64,000 nt of DNA from Carposina sasakii (GCA_014607495.2 CP053167.1:8246001-8310000); one strand, 5' to 3'. Counted from the stretch's first letter, positions 32,662-44,299 are shown. The notes: a model not told the origin generated them from the sequence alone. Program-made: numbers and translations.

Positions 32662-32755
32662 GGCTGGTAGCTAGTCGCCTGAGAGAATGCCGGAGTTCCT
32701 TAGTCGAATCTTACGATATGCTGGTATTCTAGCGAAGCCCCGCATCAGCATAGGA

Positions 32756-33586
32756 TACAGACATTTGCGACAATATGTAGTATGAGGTCACTGAGTAAAA
32801 AAAAGTAAGTAACTATTGTGACAATAAGGATTGTTTTCGCCTTTATTTTACTTCTTTCTTTCGTAAATATGCATTACTCGTTTGTTTACCTATGCCATTG
32901 GGTTTTAAGAATTTACAATTCAGGTTTCAAGAATTTCATGCCACTCGTAATTCCTATATACAAAAACATTTATAGGTATTGTTAAAATATCATCCACAAT
33001 AAAATAAATAAAACTCTATCTGTGTACTGTCGGTCAGTGTATTTATATATAAATAAATATTAGCAGAGATGCGATCTCCGTAACGTTCTTAAAATTTATA
33101 GGTATACTGTTAAAGTGTCATACAATATACTTATGAGATAAATGATATTGTGTCTGTATACTATCGGTGTTTACATATAAATAAATATAACGAGTAGCAG
33201 GACATTTCCGCCAAGCTTCTCTCATCTGCATGTCTAGATGTAGCCGATTAACTCAATTGTTTACGAATCTAGTCTAGAGTTAAACTCAGTTAACTAAGGT
33301 ATGCTCTAGATATGCAAAGTTAGTCTCTAATTGTAACTGTACCGACTCGTCAAGTTTATACCTCTAACTTGGGTTAGAGGAATAATTTATTATATATAAC
33401 CTAAGTAATTAAGAGAAATTACACGTTAAACTGTTATCTCGATGACAATGTTTGATGATACAACCTGTAGGTAGGTGTATAAAAGTAAGATTGATGAAGC
33501 CCTTAATTAGTTGTAATTACATTTTACTGTTTAAAAAATAAGCTTTCGGCATTAGTTGGAGTTTAGATTTCTCTTTTATATTTGTA
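32756..33586. other. intergenic, no feature recognised
   Basis: AT-rich. Two similar stretches (about 32965-33060 and 33090-33190, both with TATCGGTxxxTxTATATATAAA-like text) suggest an old local duplication. No gene is seen. Confidence 0.45.
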
Positions 33587-33969
33587 TACAGGGTGTTTTT
33601 TCATTGCCACCCTTAACGAAGTTTTTACCTATACATCAAATAAAGTAAGTTTATGCAAAAAAAATGCTGGGAAACGATGTAAATTTTTTATTTTATTTCT
33701 TGATCGGGCGAAATTTATAGTGTCCAGTGTTTATACTAGTTTTATCATAGACAGATATTAATTATTTCTCGTGAAAAATTCTTGCTACGCGCGTCTATGT
33801 GCTACTATGCAGAAAAATGCAGTCTACGAGTATTTACTTAACCTTGGACCCTAATATCTTGGGAACTAGACACGTCCCAGGTTTCATGCTTCCATGGAAA
33901 AAAATGATCAGTGATAACAAGGAGATTCCGTAGTTTTCGGGAACGTTGACGACCAAAAATCACACTGTA
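33587..33969 (+). mobile_element. MITE-A copy 4
   Basis: It runs from TACAGGGTGTTTTTTCATTG to GACCAAAAATCACACTGTA and is flanked by TA on both sides. It is one of the two best full-length copies. Confidence 0.88.
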
Positions 33970-34048
33970 TAGGTATGTATTTGTATACACTTTCCTAATG
34001 TGTATAGTATTGTATAGTTAATATTTTTAATATTGTATGCTTTTTATT

Positions 34049-34256
34049 TTTAACCGACTTCAAAAAAGGAGGAGGTTCTCAATTCGTCTGTATGTAAGAT
34101 ATTTTTTATTATTTTTTATGTATGTTCAATTGTTCACCGATATTTCCGTCAATTATAGACGGATGTTGTTGTTGTTGCCTCTCATGACCACGATGAGAAC
34201 CCTTCTTTATATACGAAGTACATACGAATACTGACGAAGTCGCAGACAACAGCTAG
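34049..34256 (+). mobile_element. Helitron-like element, family 3
   Basis: It starts TTTTAACCGACTTCAAAAAA then GGAGGAGGTTCTCAATTCG, and ends ACGAAGTCGCAGACAACAGCTAG followed by T. Confidence 0.6.
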
Positions 34257-34640
34257 TTTATGATAAAAACATACTTGTAGTTCCCGTCCTTATCTCATAG
34301 ATAATTTATAATACCTATACACAGGAACGTTTCTTTTTTTACTACACATAATATACTTATATACTTATATATATTTTTTATTACAACTTCCAAGGTCATT
34401 GTCATTCGGGTACTTTTCCACAATTTCGCTTATGGATTATCCTAGATCCACACATAAAAACGCGTTCTGACTTTAAAAACAAACAAATAAGGTTTATTTT
34501 TCTCTCCACAAATCCATTAGGATTGTACAGGATGAAAGGCTTTCCTACAGTTTTATTTCGATTTAAAATAATCTAGATTATCTGTCCTAAAAGGCTACGG
34601 ATTCATTTTTTAATCTGTACTCGGCAGTTTAGTAGATAGG

Positions 34641-34815
34641 CCCTCTGATTACCTAATTTGCAATAGCAAAGCCGAAGCAAAGCGATAGCGAAAATTGTAC
34701 AATATTCGCCTTCCTTTGAAATTCATTTTACGTAATACGAATTAGACAAGCAATCAGCGATTTTTGTACAATTTTCGCTATCGCTTTGCTTTTGCTAGTT
34801 AGGTAATTAGGGGGC
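34641..34815. mobile_element. FB2 fold-back element, copy 1
   Basis: The left arm contains TGATTACCTAATTTGCAATAG and AAAGCGATAGCGAAAATTGT; the right arm is the inverse (ACAATTTTCGCTATCGCTTT, TTAGGTAATTAGGGGG). The loop is about 60 bases. Confidence 0.8.
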
Positions 34816-35913
34816 CGGTCGTCAAATTGTTTATTTATTGAAAATGTATGAATAACAAAAAAAAAATAGTATAAATATGTTCTTTACTGTATTTTGTTAC
34901 GGATAATTTGTTATTTAATAGAGACCTGCATAATAATTAATATATACATGGAAAAAATATTTTTCTTCTTCACTACATTATATAAAATAAATCATAAATT
35001 TTTCAACACTAAGTTTTGCGTATTAAGAGGTAGGATGTAAAATTGGGAGAGAGTAATCCACGATATGAATGAATTTCATTGGTAGATCATATGTATGCAA
35101 GCAAGTTAGCAAAAAAACATATATGCCACCTCTCCACCAAACTCGAGGAAATTATGTCACACAAATTATTATAATTCCTACCATTTTCCCATTATTTATG
35201 GAGTCGGCGTAATATGATTTCCTACGAAACTGTTGTACCAAGAATTTAGCGTTGTTTTTACGGGTGGCTATGTGCGTAACACAGCCCTCCTCGTGTATAG
35301 CTTAGTGAAAATTTTTAATATTAAAATCGGTATTAATTCAGTGGTATAGGCCCAGTGACGTGATTGTAGGTAGACGCGGCCTTTATAAATATCGGTCTCA
35401 TAATAAGATATTTATAAAATGTGGCACGAGCAAATCCATATAAACATAATTACCATAAGACTCAACTTTGTATCAATTTATGACAATAGACGCTCGCTCA
35501 TCCATACATTTGAGCAGCTATTTGTCGAGTGCCATTTTTTGAGCGCTGTCACTGAATCCAGTTATAATTCATCTAAGTACAGGCCCTTCGACTGGTATCG
35601 AATCTACGCCGTAGAGCTAGAAGGCTCACGTCTTAACCGTTTGGTTATAACCGCTTACCTTATAAGGTAAATATGTCTAACAAATAATTGTAGAGTCAAA
35701 TTCTACCTTCTACCAATAAAACATGTGACACGCGCCTAACCTCTGCAATATCATCGCAGTTCCGCAATTTGAGAGATCAATCTCAATTTAATTAATTTTA
35801 CAAGGAAATATTTCAGTATTGAACGTACTAGTACGTAATACACGCGCATCCAGAGTTCATGGGTTAAACGCGGAGTAAGGACGGGGAGGAGGTGGTAAAA
35901 CAACGTTAGTTTG
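34816..35913. other. intergenic, no gene recognised
   Basis: AT-rich. The 83-codon frame at 35419-35670 has no motif I recognise and no splice context. Confidence 0.45.
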
Positions 35914-36082
35914 TAAAGTCTGACCAGGAAAATAAAAAACCTGATTTAATAGCAGCACTGTTACCATTGACAGGAAATTAGTTCCATTTATTTTCCGCAA
36001 CATGACGAGGTACTTTTTTTATATTAAATAGGCCTTCGCTGACCACAATGCGCCTTTATTTTATTTTCCTGGTTAGGCTTTA
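35914..36082. mobile_element. MITE-E, 169 bp
   Basis: The left arm is TAAAGTCTGACCAGGAAAAT and continues AAAA. The right arm is its inverse with 22 of 24 matches. The interior has no ORF. Confidence 0.8.
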
Positions 36083-36175
36083 AAAAACTGTGTCGCCGTG
36101 GGGCAAGTATACATACAAAAAGCAGGAGTGGCAGATCAGCTTGTGAGATTCGTGCGGAATTCGTCACAGTAAATA

Positions 36176-36300
36176 CAGAATATAACGAAAGGGGTTATGC
36201 GAAAAGCCCCATTATAAAAAATCCATCCACAAAAGTTGAGACTCGAAATCACATGTTTATTTTTTCATAAAGTCTCTGACCAAATCGGAGAAATTCTTAA
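36176..36300 (+). mobile_element. MITE-F fragment
   Basis: It contains ACGAAAGGGGTTATGCGAAAAG and TTGAGACTCGAAATCACATG. The right half is missing. Confidence 0.6.
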
Positions 36301-36468
36301 GAGAGGTCAAGCGATAGGTATTAGTATCAAGTAGGTTTTCAAAGTGTTTCTTTTCTTATACACCTACATTGATAATCGCATCTCTTTTTTGTCCTTACTT
36401 CATGATATAACGGTCAGTATACACATGCGGTTGAATAATATGGGTACAAGAATTTGCTACAAACTTTA

Positions 36469-36856
36469 TACAGGATGTTTTTTTGTGGCCACCTTTAACG
36501 AAGGGTACGTATTCTATACATGAAATAAAGTAAGTTTATGCCAATAAAAATGCTGGGGAAAAAAAAATTTTTTTTGAAAAAATTGTTTAAATTCCTTGAT
36601 CGTGCGAAATTTATAGTGTTTAGTGTTTATGTTAGTTTTTTTTATAGACAGATATTAATTATTTTTCGTGAAAAAATCCTGCTACGCGCGTCTATGTGCA
36701 TTTATGCAGAAAAACGCAGTCTATTTACTCAACTTTGGACCCTAATATTTTGGAAACCAAACACTTCCCAGGTATGCTTCCATGGAGAAAAATGATCGTG
36801 ATGATGAGGAGATTCCGTAGTTTTCGGAAACGTTGACGACCAAAAATCACCCTGTA
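36469..36856 (+). mobile_element. MITE-A copy 5
   Basis: It runs from TACAGGATGTTTTTTTGTGG to GACCAAAAATCACCCTGTA, with a full interior and TA-type flanks. Confidence 0.88.
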
Positions 36857-37214
36857 TTTTACCGGCATTGTTTGTATTTATTTCTAATACCTATAAAATG
36901 TTCTGTTACTTTTTTGTTCGACATCTTATTTTTTTAAGATCTTTCCTTTTATTTACTATTTGTATAGAAATTGTGTGAACTTGTAGATGTGTTACTAGCG
37001 GCTCTGTTTATAAGAAATAATAATATCAGAGGACTAAGTTCTGAACTGATTACGATGCCATCGTGGTAGAAACTTACCATTTCTTATAATCAGTTAGAAA
37101 TTAAGTTTTTTGTAATAATATATATTTACAGCTGTTATAGCTAAAACTAAAAAATATATACATTTGAAATGAGAATTTTCAGTCGTTAAACTTACATAAA
37201 TTATATTTACCTCT

Positions 37215-37300
37215 AATGTTTGAGTTTTACGAGTCGTAGCAGCCGTAGCACACGCGTAGCAACCGTAGCATATTCGTAGCACAATTCGTAGTATGAATAA
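37215..37300. repeat. degenerate CGTAGCA heptamer array
   Basis: CGTAGCAGCCGTAGCACACG and CGTAGCAACCGTAGCATATT iterate a CGTAGCA core. A diverged cousin with GTAGTAAGTCGTAGCAATA lies at about 42298-42340. Confidence 0.6.
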
Positions 37301-37403
37301 ACTACATTATCTGTACGAGCAAGACAAGTTCTGTACCTAATTTTTTAAAGAAGAATGTCATACTTATTCGTAGTTGTATATTGAGATACATGGTAGAAGT
37401 ATC

Positions 37404-37495
37404 GAAACCGAAACTACAACGTAATTACTTTCTAGGCTTACAAAATAGCCTAGATAGTAATTAATAATGTACGTTGTAGTTTCGGTTGTTTTTCG
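37404..37495. repeat. long imperfect inverted repeat
   Basis: ACCGAAACTACAACGTAATTA...CTTTCTAGGCT faces AGCCTAGATAGTAATTA...ACGTTGTAGTTTCGGT. It is probably a fold-back element remnant. Confidence 0.75.
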
Positions 37496-38183
37496 TTGCG
37501 ACAAAATATCAGTTGACATAATGATTGAAGATATACATAATTAGCTTAGATTAATGATTGGTCTTCGCTCCGCTCTGCGGATTATTATTATAAGATAGTT
37601 AGAATATTTCTCTTTTCGGTACATATTCAATCATTATTCTGCAATTACGAGTATTATAAATCATAACGTGGCATATAGTAGATACCATGTACATAGAACT
37701 ATTATTTTTTAAAGTACGAAAAATATTTGACTACAAATAAGATAGACAATTGATGGTCCCCTATCATGTGTAACAATAGCAATAGCGATAGCAATCAATC
37801 GCTATAAGCGAATGCTCTCACTGGATATTGCCCTTGAACAACTATCCCCGACCGTCAACCCTGTAAACAAAGGCTGCAAATACGAGTACCAACCCAAAAA
37901 CAAAGCCAATAAAACCCATTTCGCTTCGCATAAAAGCAATTCCATTAAAGCCCAGTTCATTTTCAACTTTACATTATTATGTTAGGACTGTGTATGGAAT
38001 GGACTATGCTTTACGGAGGCGAGAGTAAAGTAGAGTTGTTAAAATGGTACAATCGATAAAATTCAAGGGTGCAGACTAAACTTGAAGAACTCGAATTGAT
38101 TTTTATACACTTATATAAGCTACTACCATTTTTTTATATTAATAAAATACGTTGCAAATAAAACATCATCATATATGAAACTG

Positions 38184-38384
38184 TACAAGTCAGTAAATGG
38201 ACAAGAGGGTCTTAGTGTTTTATAGGCGATGGGCTGACCACCTGCCACTACTAACCGAACTTGTACATCCCAACTATACACTCAAAATTGGTCAGAAGTG
38301 GCACCATGTGGTTCTATCGGCCCTTGGTGCTCTGCCTACCCCGTAAGGGATAAAGGCGTGATTATATGTATGTATATATGAAAC
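38184..38384 (+). mobile_element. Rep-T copy
   Basis: GGGTCTTAGTGTTTTATAGG, GATGGGCTGACCACCTGCCA, then TATATGTATGTATATATG as tail. Confidence 0.75.
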
Positions 38385-38572
38385 TGAAGTTGTGTAGTAA
38401 ACTTACCTGGAGTATATTATTCATAAGTCATTCGATTGTACAGATTTAGGAACAAAAGCGCCTGCAAAACGCTCTTATCATATCAGTATATTTTACTGTA
38501 ACCAATTTTGTCCTCCTGAGGTGATAGATAGAAAAAAATCTGTCTCACTGTTGATACTAACAAACTTTTTAT

Positions 38573-38615
38573 CCGATCTGTCACCCAAGCGAGACAAAAT
38601 AGGGTGACAGATCGG
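38573..38615. repeat. perfect 14-bp inverted repeat upstream of the candidate exon
   Basis: CCGATCTGTCACCC and GGGTGACAGATCGG are separated by 15 bases. It lies 120 bases left of the GC-rich candidate first exon. Confidence 0.85.
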
Positions 38616-38735
38616 AATAATCTCAATTGATAGCTCCAAGCCGGTTGCAACAGGTAGCGTCTCGCCTCCGTGGCCAACGTGTAATCTTCGCAAGTTGGGA
38701 GCAAAGCGTCATTCGCGCTCAGGCCTCCGTCGAGT

Positions 38736-38841
38736 ATGGGCGTGACGATAGCGACCGCGGACCCATTCGAATGGGAAATCGAACGCGAACGTCGACCCCA
38801 CCTGTTGATCCTCGATACGAGAGACTTCAGTTCGAACGAAG
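38736..38841 (+). CDS. candidate first coding exon of an unidentified host gene
   Basis: A GC-rich island (about 38635-38841) interrupts AT-rich DNA. The ATG at 38736 has A at -3 and G at +4. It opens a frame reading MGVTIATADPFEWEIERERR then PHLLILDTRDFSSNE, ending one base into a codon at the donor GAAG|GTCAGT. The LLILDTRDF string faintly recalls the first strand of rhodanese/CDC25-type domains (as in MAP-kinase phosphatases), but this is weak. A different frame is also open over 70 codons from 38634 and contains MGNRTRTSTPPVDPRYERLQ, so the frame choice is uncertain. No downstream exon was found in the window. Confidence 0.4.
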
Positions 38842-39513
38842 GTCAGTTCTTTTTTTAACCTTTTTTTTGGATTTTGTTCCTTTTTTTTAATGTGATTTTT
38901 TATTGTTTCTAGAGTATATACTTTTAAACTATATATTGTGTTCCTTTTTTTAATGGGATTTTTGAATATTTTTTAATGTTCCTATACTTTTTGGATTGCC
39001 TTTTTTAAACTACCTATATGGGGATTGAGAGATGAAAATGTGATTTATACAGGTACAAAATAGCATTAAAGATAAATTGTGCGTAGGTTCATTACGAAAA
39101 TCAACATATTTTTGTATTTAATGGTTTACTGGGTAAATATAAAAAAATGCCAATTACGAATTTCTAAGCCAATAGTTTTTAATAATAATTATATAATAAT
39201 ACCTATATATTGAGTTCCTCTTTTCAAAGGTGATTTTTCAATAAGTTTTTTTTATATTTCTATAGGTAGAGTGTTTTGGAATGCGGTTTTTTAAATATAA
39301 AGAGATAGAGAGATACAAATGTGATTTATACAGGTGCATTAATTATTATTGTGTATTGATGTTTACGAAATCCAACATTTTTTAACTAATGGTTTAGTGA
39401 TAAAAAAAAAACTATGACGATTTCCTAAGCAAACAATTTTTAAAATATAATAAACCTAAAAATTTTGCATATTGTGTTATGCATAGGTATGCAATTGATA
39501 TCATGGTGAATAT
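38842..39513. other. possible intron start; AT-rich, nothing recognised
   Basis: Two T-rich stretches with repeated GATTTATACAGGTRCA-like text (about 39042 and 39322) look like a local duplication. No gene is seen. Confidence 0.4.
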
Positions 39514-39670
39514 TCAGAAGTGACTGACCACCTATCACTACGAACCGAACTTGTACATCTCAACTATACCCTTAAAATTGGTCAGAAGTGGCACCATGTG
39601 GTTCTATCGGCCCTTGGTACTCTGCCTACCCCGTAAGGTATAAAGGCGTGATTATATGTATGTATGTACG
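39514..39670 (+). mobile_element. Rep-T copy (5' truncated)
   Basis: CTGACCACCTATCACTACGA, GGCACCATGTGGTTCTATCG, tail ATATGTATGTATGTA. Confidence 0.75.
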
Positions 39671-39693
39671 TTACGCTAAACTAAAAAGGTTCG

Positions 39694-39745
39694 TGCTTAC
39701 CCCACAGATCAAAAAGATCAGTGACAAGTTGCTAGTTTATCGCCT
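39694..39745 (+). repeat. Rep-H fragment
   Basis: CCCACAGATCAAAAAGATCA and GTGACAAGTTGCTAGTTTATCGCC. Confidence 0.55.
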
Positions 39746-40377
39746 TTTTTACATTTTGGCGTCTGTCGTCCAATGTATAAAACATTGGAAACAATCCTAC
39801 TTTATGAGATAATAATAGTGACCCTGGCCGTGTGAAGTCAAGATCACGTATCATGTGACATGCAATAAGACTATGCGAAAATAATGTAATAACTGTATTC
39901 AGACCTTGCCGTAAGGACATCCTTCAGGTGTCATATTATTACAGTTCGTACGTAGATGCCAGTCATGTAAATAAATGCCGTGTATCGTAAACGTGATTTT
40001 ATTAGAGTCTCATAATCAGCACCCGTATGATGAATTTGGTGAGAGCGAGATGTATGTATCACGTTTAAATGTCAAATTCACAGGTGCAGGAATATAGTAC
40101 ATTGAATAATTAGTTGCTTATAAAATGTATGTCAAGGTCACAGATTTTTTTTCTAAATTAATCAATATCCGCGACTATTATAAAAGAATTTAAACACTCC
40201 TTAAGCTAGATATTGTCAAATTTTGGCTGATATATTCCATTAATTTTGCTGTAAAATGTCATCTTTAGTGTCGCGATTTTTCTTACAATTTAAAAACCAA
40301 TTTTTAAAAATTTAAAAAATAATTAAGTAATATGGAGAAGTGTTTTTATCTTAGTTAAGATATTATATATTATAAAT

Positions 40378-40500
40378 TTATTAATAAAGAAATGGAAAAA
40401 ATTCCTCACCCGGGTGGGAATAGAACCCACGACCTCTGCATCCGTATTCCGTAGGTTCGATCACCCGGGTGAGGATTTTTTTCCATTTCTTTATTAATAA
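40378..40500. repeat. fold-back repeat built from tRNA-like 3' halves
   Basis: The arms (TTATTAATAAAGAAATGGAA...CCTCACCCGGGTG and inverse) frame a centre. On the reverse strand the centre reads GTGGGTTCTATTCCCAC, a 5-bp stem with a 7-base TTCTATT loop, like a tRNA T arm. On the + strand it reads TAGGTTCGATCACCCGGG, B-box-like. Confidence 0.65.
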
Positions 40501-41095
40501 TTTTTTAAATCAATAATATTATATTCAATTATATTACGAACGACGACGGTGCCATTTTATCATTTTTGTAAAAAATTAAATACTAATTAGGGGGTACATA
40601 CGAGTATACCTTGTATGTATATAGAGAAAAAAATAACAAATACACACACATGTTATATCTCTATTATTTTTAACATGGCTACAAAATATTCCTAAAGTTA
40701 TGGGATAGCAATAACACCATAGAACATAAATACATATACATATACAAGCATGCGTGGCACGTGTAAGGGGTGACGGGAACGTGCTAAGTTAATTGCTTAA
40801 TACGCTAAAGTTGGATATTTCATGCAGTTTGTGCAGATTTGTCACGTTTTAGACAAAAAATATGTGGGAAAAAACCACAAAACAAAATCAGAAAATAAAC
40901 TAGTATACTGTTGAATAATATTTTAATGTTGCTCACTTTTTGCTTTCATCCAAATGGAATTATTCTTTTTCTTTATTACACACGCACACACACACACAAA
41001 ATAGATATATGTAAGTACATATAACAAAGAAAAAAAAACACTGGCAAGCTTATCTACAAGAGATCTCTTCCAGAAAGCCAAGCAGATAGACCTTC

Positions 41096-41599
41096 CATGC
41101 ATTTAAACGTCTCCAAAATTTGCTACCTTTTAGCACAAAAATCACTTTAGCTCAATCCCTTCTTCTGCCACTATTAGACTATGCTGATATTTGCTATCCT
41201 GATACCAATTAGGAGCTGCTCAATAAACTGGAACGTCTTCAAAATTTGGGTATTCGTTTTATATACGGCTTACGCAAGTATGACCATGTAACTCAATTTC
41301 GGAAAGAGCTCAAATGGCTCCCAATTCGACTTCGCCGGAATGTTCACATACTAACACTTCTATTTAAAATTTTATACCATATACCCTGTCCTGTTTATTT
41401 GCGTGAGCGATTTGATTATCTGTTCTCAAGAGATCGCCCACTACGATTAGCTACTACTTCTCTTCTTAAAACTCCCCGTCATCATTCTGTTGCATATGAC
41501 TACTCCTACACTGTCTATGCAGTCAAGCTGTGGTACTCACTACCGCACACCATACGTGATTGTCCTACAATTGACATACTCGTTTTAAGAGACAAGTAA
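41096..41599 (+). pseudogene. partial LINE reverse transcriptase C-terminal region with one in-frame stop
   Basis: From HAFKRLQNLLPFSTKITLAQ through SLLLPLLDYADICYPDTN a stop (TAG at 41210-41212) interrupts the frame. It then continues with KLERLQNLGIRFIYGLRKYD and WLPIRLRRNVHILTLLFKIL to the C terminus at 41599. This is the RT thumb and C-terminal region of a jockey/CR1-like LINE. The 5' part is missing. The 3' UTR runs to about 41880 and ends near GAAATCTCTTATAGGGATAA. Confidence 0.85.
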
Positions 41600-41880
41600 A
41601 GGCATACTACCTTTCTCTTCCTTAGTAGGTCTGTCGGTTATTTTATTATTGTAAGATACTATTATTGTAAGTTTATGTAGGTAAGGTTTATTATATGTAG
41701 ATATGTATTATTATGTAGGTATATTGATATTATGTAGGTTTATGTAAGTATATTTATTTGGTATTGTGTACACATACAATCTACCTTTTTCACCCAACTT
41801 TCGCTATAACAAGTGGTTTGCTGGAAGAAATCTCTTATAGGGATAAGCACGCCTTTGTACATTGTCAATGTAAAATGTTT
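41600..41880 (+). mobile_element. 3' UTR of the LINE at 41096
   Basis: The segment GAAATCTCTTATAGGGATAAGCACGCC (41829-41855) recurs in reverse at 52037-52065 as GGCGTGCTTATCTATTCAAG, so it belongs to a mobile family. Confidence 0.6.
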
Positions 41881-41975
41881 TTCCATACAAAATGTCTGTG
41901 TAGAACCAAATTTTTTTACATAATATAAAGGGTAACATTTACTTTACTTACTAGAAAATAACAAATACAGTCATT

Positions 41976-42094
41976 GATATGAATAGCTTATCGCCTGAGA
42001 GAATATCCGAGTTCCTTAGTCGACTCTCACGACATGCACTGAAGGAGATGCATCTGATGTATTCTAGTGAAGCCCCGCATCAGTACGGGATATA
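41976..42094 (+). repeat. Rep-H fragment (3' half)
   Basis: TATCGCCTGAGAGAATATCC, TTCTAGTGAAGCCCCGCATC, AGTACGGG. Confidence 0.7.
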
Positions 42095-43078
42095 TTTAAT
42101 TTCTTATACCAGAAACAAAACCCGAAACAAAATTGAAATTACAAAATATATTTTAACTTAATTAGTTAAAAACATAAAACAGTATTTTGCTATGAGTAAT
42201 ATTTATTTAATGAATTATGTAGTTGGGTAAATACAAAAAAAAAACTTATTTTTATAATGGCGGCGCTAGTAGCTTAGTTAAATTTCCAAGCAGATTATTC
42301 GTAGTAAGTTGTAGTAGCTTGTAGTAAGTCGTAGCAATACTACGCGCGTGGGCGTGTCTGGCGTAAATCTCCATTGGAATATTTTATGATCTCTTTGTAA
42401 ATACTTGCTCAGTAAATAGGTGGAAACCCCTAAATGAAGGACTTACCTATAAACAACGGTGTCGTCATGTAAGATCGGCCTATATTATGTTTCATTTTTT
42501 TTATTTTATTATCTATATCTCAGAACTAAGTGAGCCAAAGCGACATTGACCTCTGTAACTACATGTGTATATCTAATATCTTGAACAAAATACTTCATAT
42601 AATTGTGATTGAACTTCACATACACTTTGAGACTTTCGATATAATAAATGGCGGAAAAATTTGAACTTAGTCATATTACTGATTCGATTAAATATTACAA
42701 ATATTCATGATATTAAGATGGGCGAAATCGATGTCGTAGCAGACTTAATTCCATTAGATTAAAACAAAACATGCCAAAAACTAATACAAAAGTTCCTTAT
42801 TATCTTATATTTGATGGCTATAGGCGAGCATACTTCTGTCTTATATACACACACCTACATCAAAATAATTTTAATAATAAAGGAAATATCCAAAAAGATC
42901 AAAGTACGTAATAAAAATGTTAGACTTTACTCAAAATTAATTATTTTAGCAAGTATAATTAATTTTATTTCATATGAAGCTCACGGTTAAAATAACTCTG
43001 TCAGTAAAGATGCTGTCAGATAGAAAACTCATAGACATGACAAAATTGTAATAATAACTATCACATAGTATACAACAA
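42095..43078. other. intergenic, no gene recognised
   Basis: AT-rich, apart from a small GTAGTAGCTTGTAGTAAGTC array at 42300-42345. Confidence 0.45.
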
Positions 43079-43254
43079 AGTTGCTTTCCGCTGTCTGTCT
43101 GTCCTAATGTATGCTTAGCTCTTTCAAACTACGCAACGGATATCGATGCGGTTTTTTTAAAATATATAGGTACAGGGTGATTCATGAGGAAGGTTATATA
43201 TATTAATATATCACGTCAGCATTGCAACCGTGCGAAGCCGGGGCGGGTCGCTAG
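43079..43254 (+). mobile_element. Helitron-like element (3' part)
   Basis: The right end is ACCGTGCGAAGCCGGGGCGG, GTCG, CTAG, then T. The start is unclear, near GCTGTCTGTCTGTCCTAATG. Confidence 0.55.
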
Positions 43255-43663
43255 TTTTATGATCAGCTAAAAACTAACTGCACCAGTAATTATATGCAAA
43301 AAAACGTATATTACTTATTTCTGTATTAATAAGAAGATTTAATGCATCACATAAAAAGGACTCTATGTGCAGAATATTTGCACATAGTTTCATATAAATC
43401 AGTTTAGTAATGTTCTAACTTAAATTAATGTTTATTCTCTTTATTCAAGTTGAAATATTAAAGTATATATTATAAGCTTTATAAAAGCACCCTAAGGGTA
43501 CTGCTGTTACGATGCTGCTCGTATTCAAATTAAATTAATTAAATTCTAACTGAACAGTATTTTCAAAAGTAACTAACATACTCATTAGAACACCAGAGAC
43601 GTCGTTGTGGCGACTTTCTGGCGACGTTGTGGCGACGCAACTAGCAGCGTTACTAACATAACA

Positions 43664-44041
43664 TAGGGTTGCCAACCGTCCTGTTTTCCCAGGACATGTC
43701 CTGCTTTTTGGGGTGTCCTGGGCTGTCCTGGATAGTTTTTAAGCATCGTCCTGACTTTCAGAGCCCTGACATATTTGCTATCGGCAGATTTTCTAAGGGT
43801 GCCGATATCAGGTCAACGCCTAGTGCGACGACGCAAATAAGCGTCAGTGGTACCTCTAGAAAGCCTAAAAGAAGCAAATACGTAGTCGCCGGCACTGAAT
43901 GTGTTAAAGACCTATGTTTTGAAATTCGCACGCCACTAACTTTCCCTCCAATCGTATTTTCACTGGGCTCGCACATGTTAGTCCTGGCTTTTAATCGAAA
44001 TGTCCTGGTATTTCTTCTTCAAATCCTGGTTTTCAAAGTTT
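43664..44041 (-). mobile_element. MITE-B copy 3 (reverse, far end lost)
   Basis: It starts TAGGGTTGCCAACCGTCCTG and shares CCCAGGACATGTCCTG and ATGTTAGTCCTGGCTTTTAA in reverse. The expected last bases after GGTTTTCAAAGTTT are replaced by AACCT repeats. Confidence 0.8.
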
Positions 44042-44060
44042 AACCTAACCTAACCTAACA
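44041..44060. repeat. short interstitial insect telomere repeat (CCTAA)n
   Basis: TAACCTAACCTAACCTAACA is about four units of CCTAA, the complement of the insect telomeric TTAGG. It sits exactly where MITE-B copy 3 is broken. Confidence 0.75.
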
Positions 44061-44066
44061 TATATA

Positions 44067-44250
44067 CACACGGCTGTGTCCCCGAAATGGGATAGCCAGA
44101 TCTGCAGGATCATAACGAAGATCTAACGGCCACATAAAGCATAGCGGTAGCAGATTTATGATCAGTATCAAGTTGCTAGCTCATCGCCTGAGATAATGCA
44201 CGAGTTTTTTAGTCACATGCACGAAAGGAGATGCAGCTGATACCTTTTTG
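44067..44250 (+). repeat. Rep-H copy
   Basis: ACACGGCTGTGTCCCCGAAA, GATAGCCAGATCTGCAGGAT, ATCAAGTTGCTAGCTCATCG, GAGATGCAGCTGATACC. Confidence 0.7.
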
Positions 44251-44299
44251 GAGTTTGGAAATGCCTTATCAAAGAAACACTAATGGAAGATTTCCCGAA

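Larger units (their letters stand above)
31976..32755 (+). repeat. Rep-H copy carrying two nested hAT MITEs
   Basis: Rep-H pieces are 31976-32071, 32259-32285 and 32662-32755. Removing the two MITEs and one copy of each 8-bp duplication restores a continuous Rep-H. Confidence 0.75.

Noticed and set aside
43669..44043. 124-codon forward frame
   Set aside because: It lies wholly within MITE-B copy 3, whose orthologous text in the other copies is not open in this frame.
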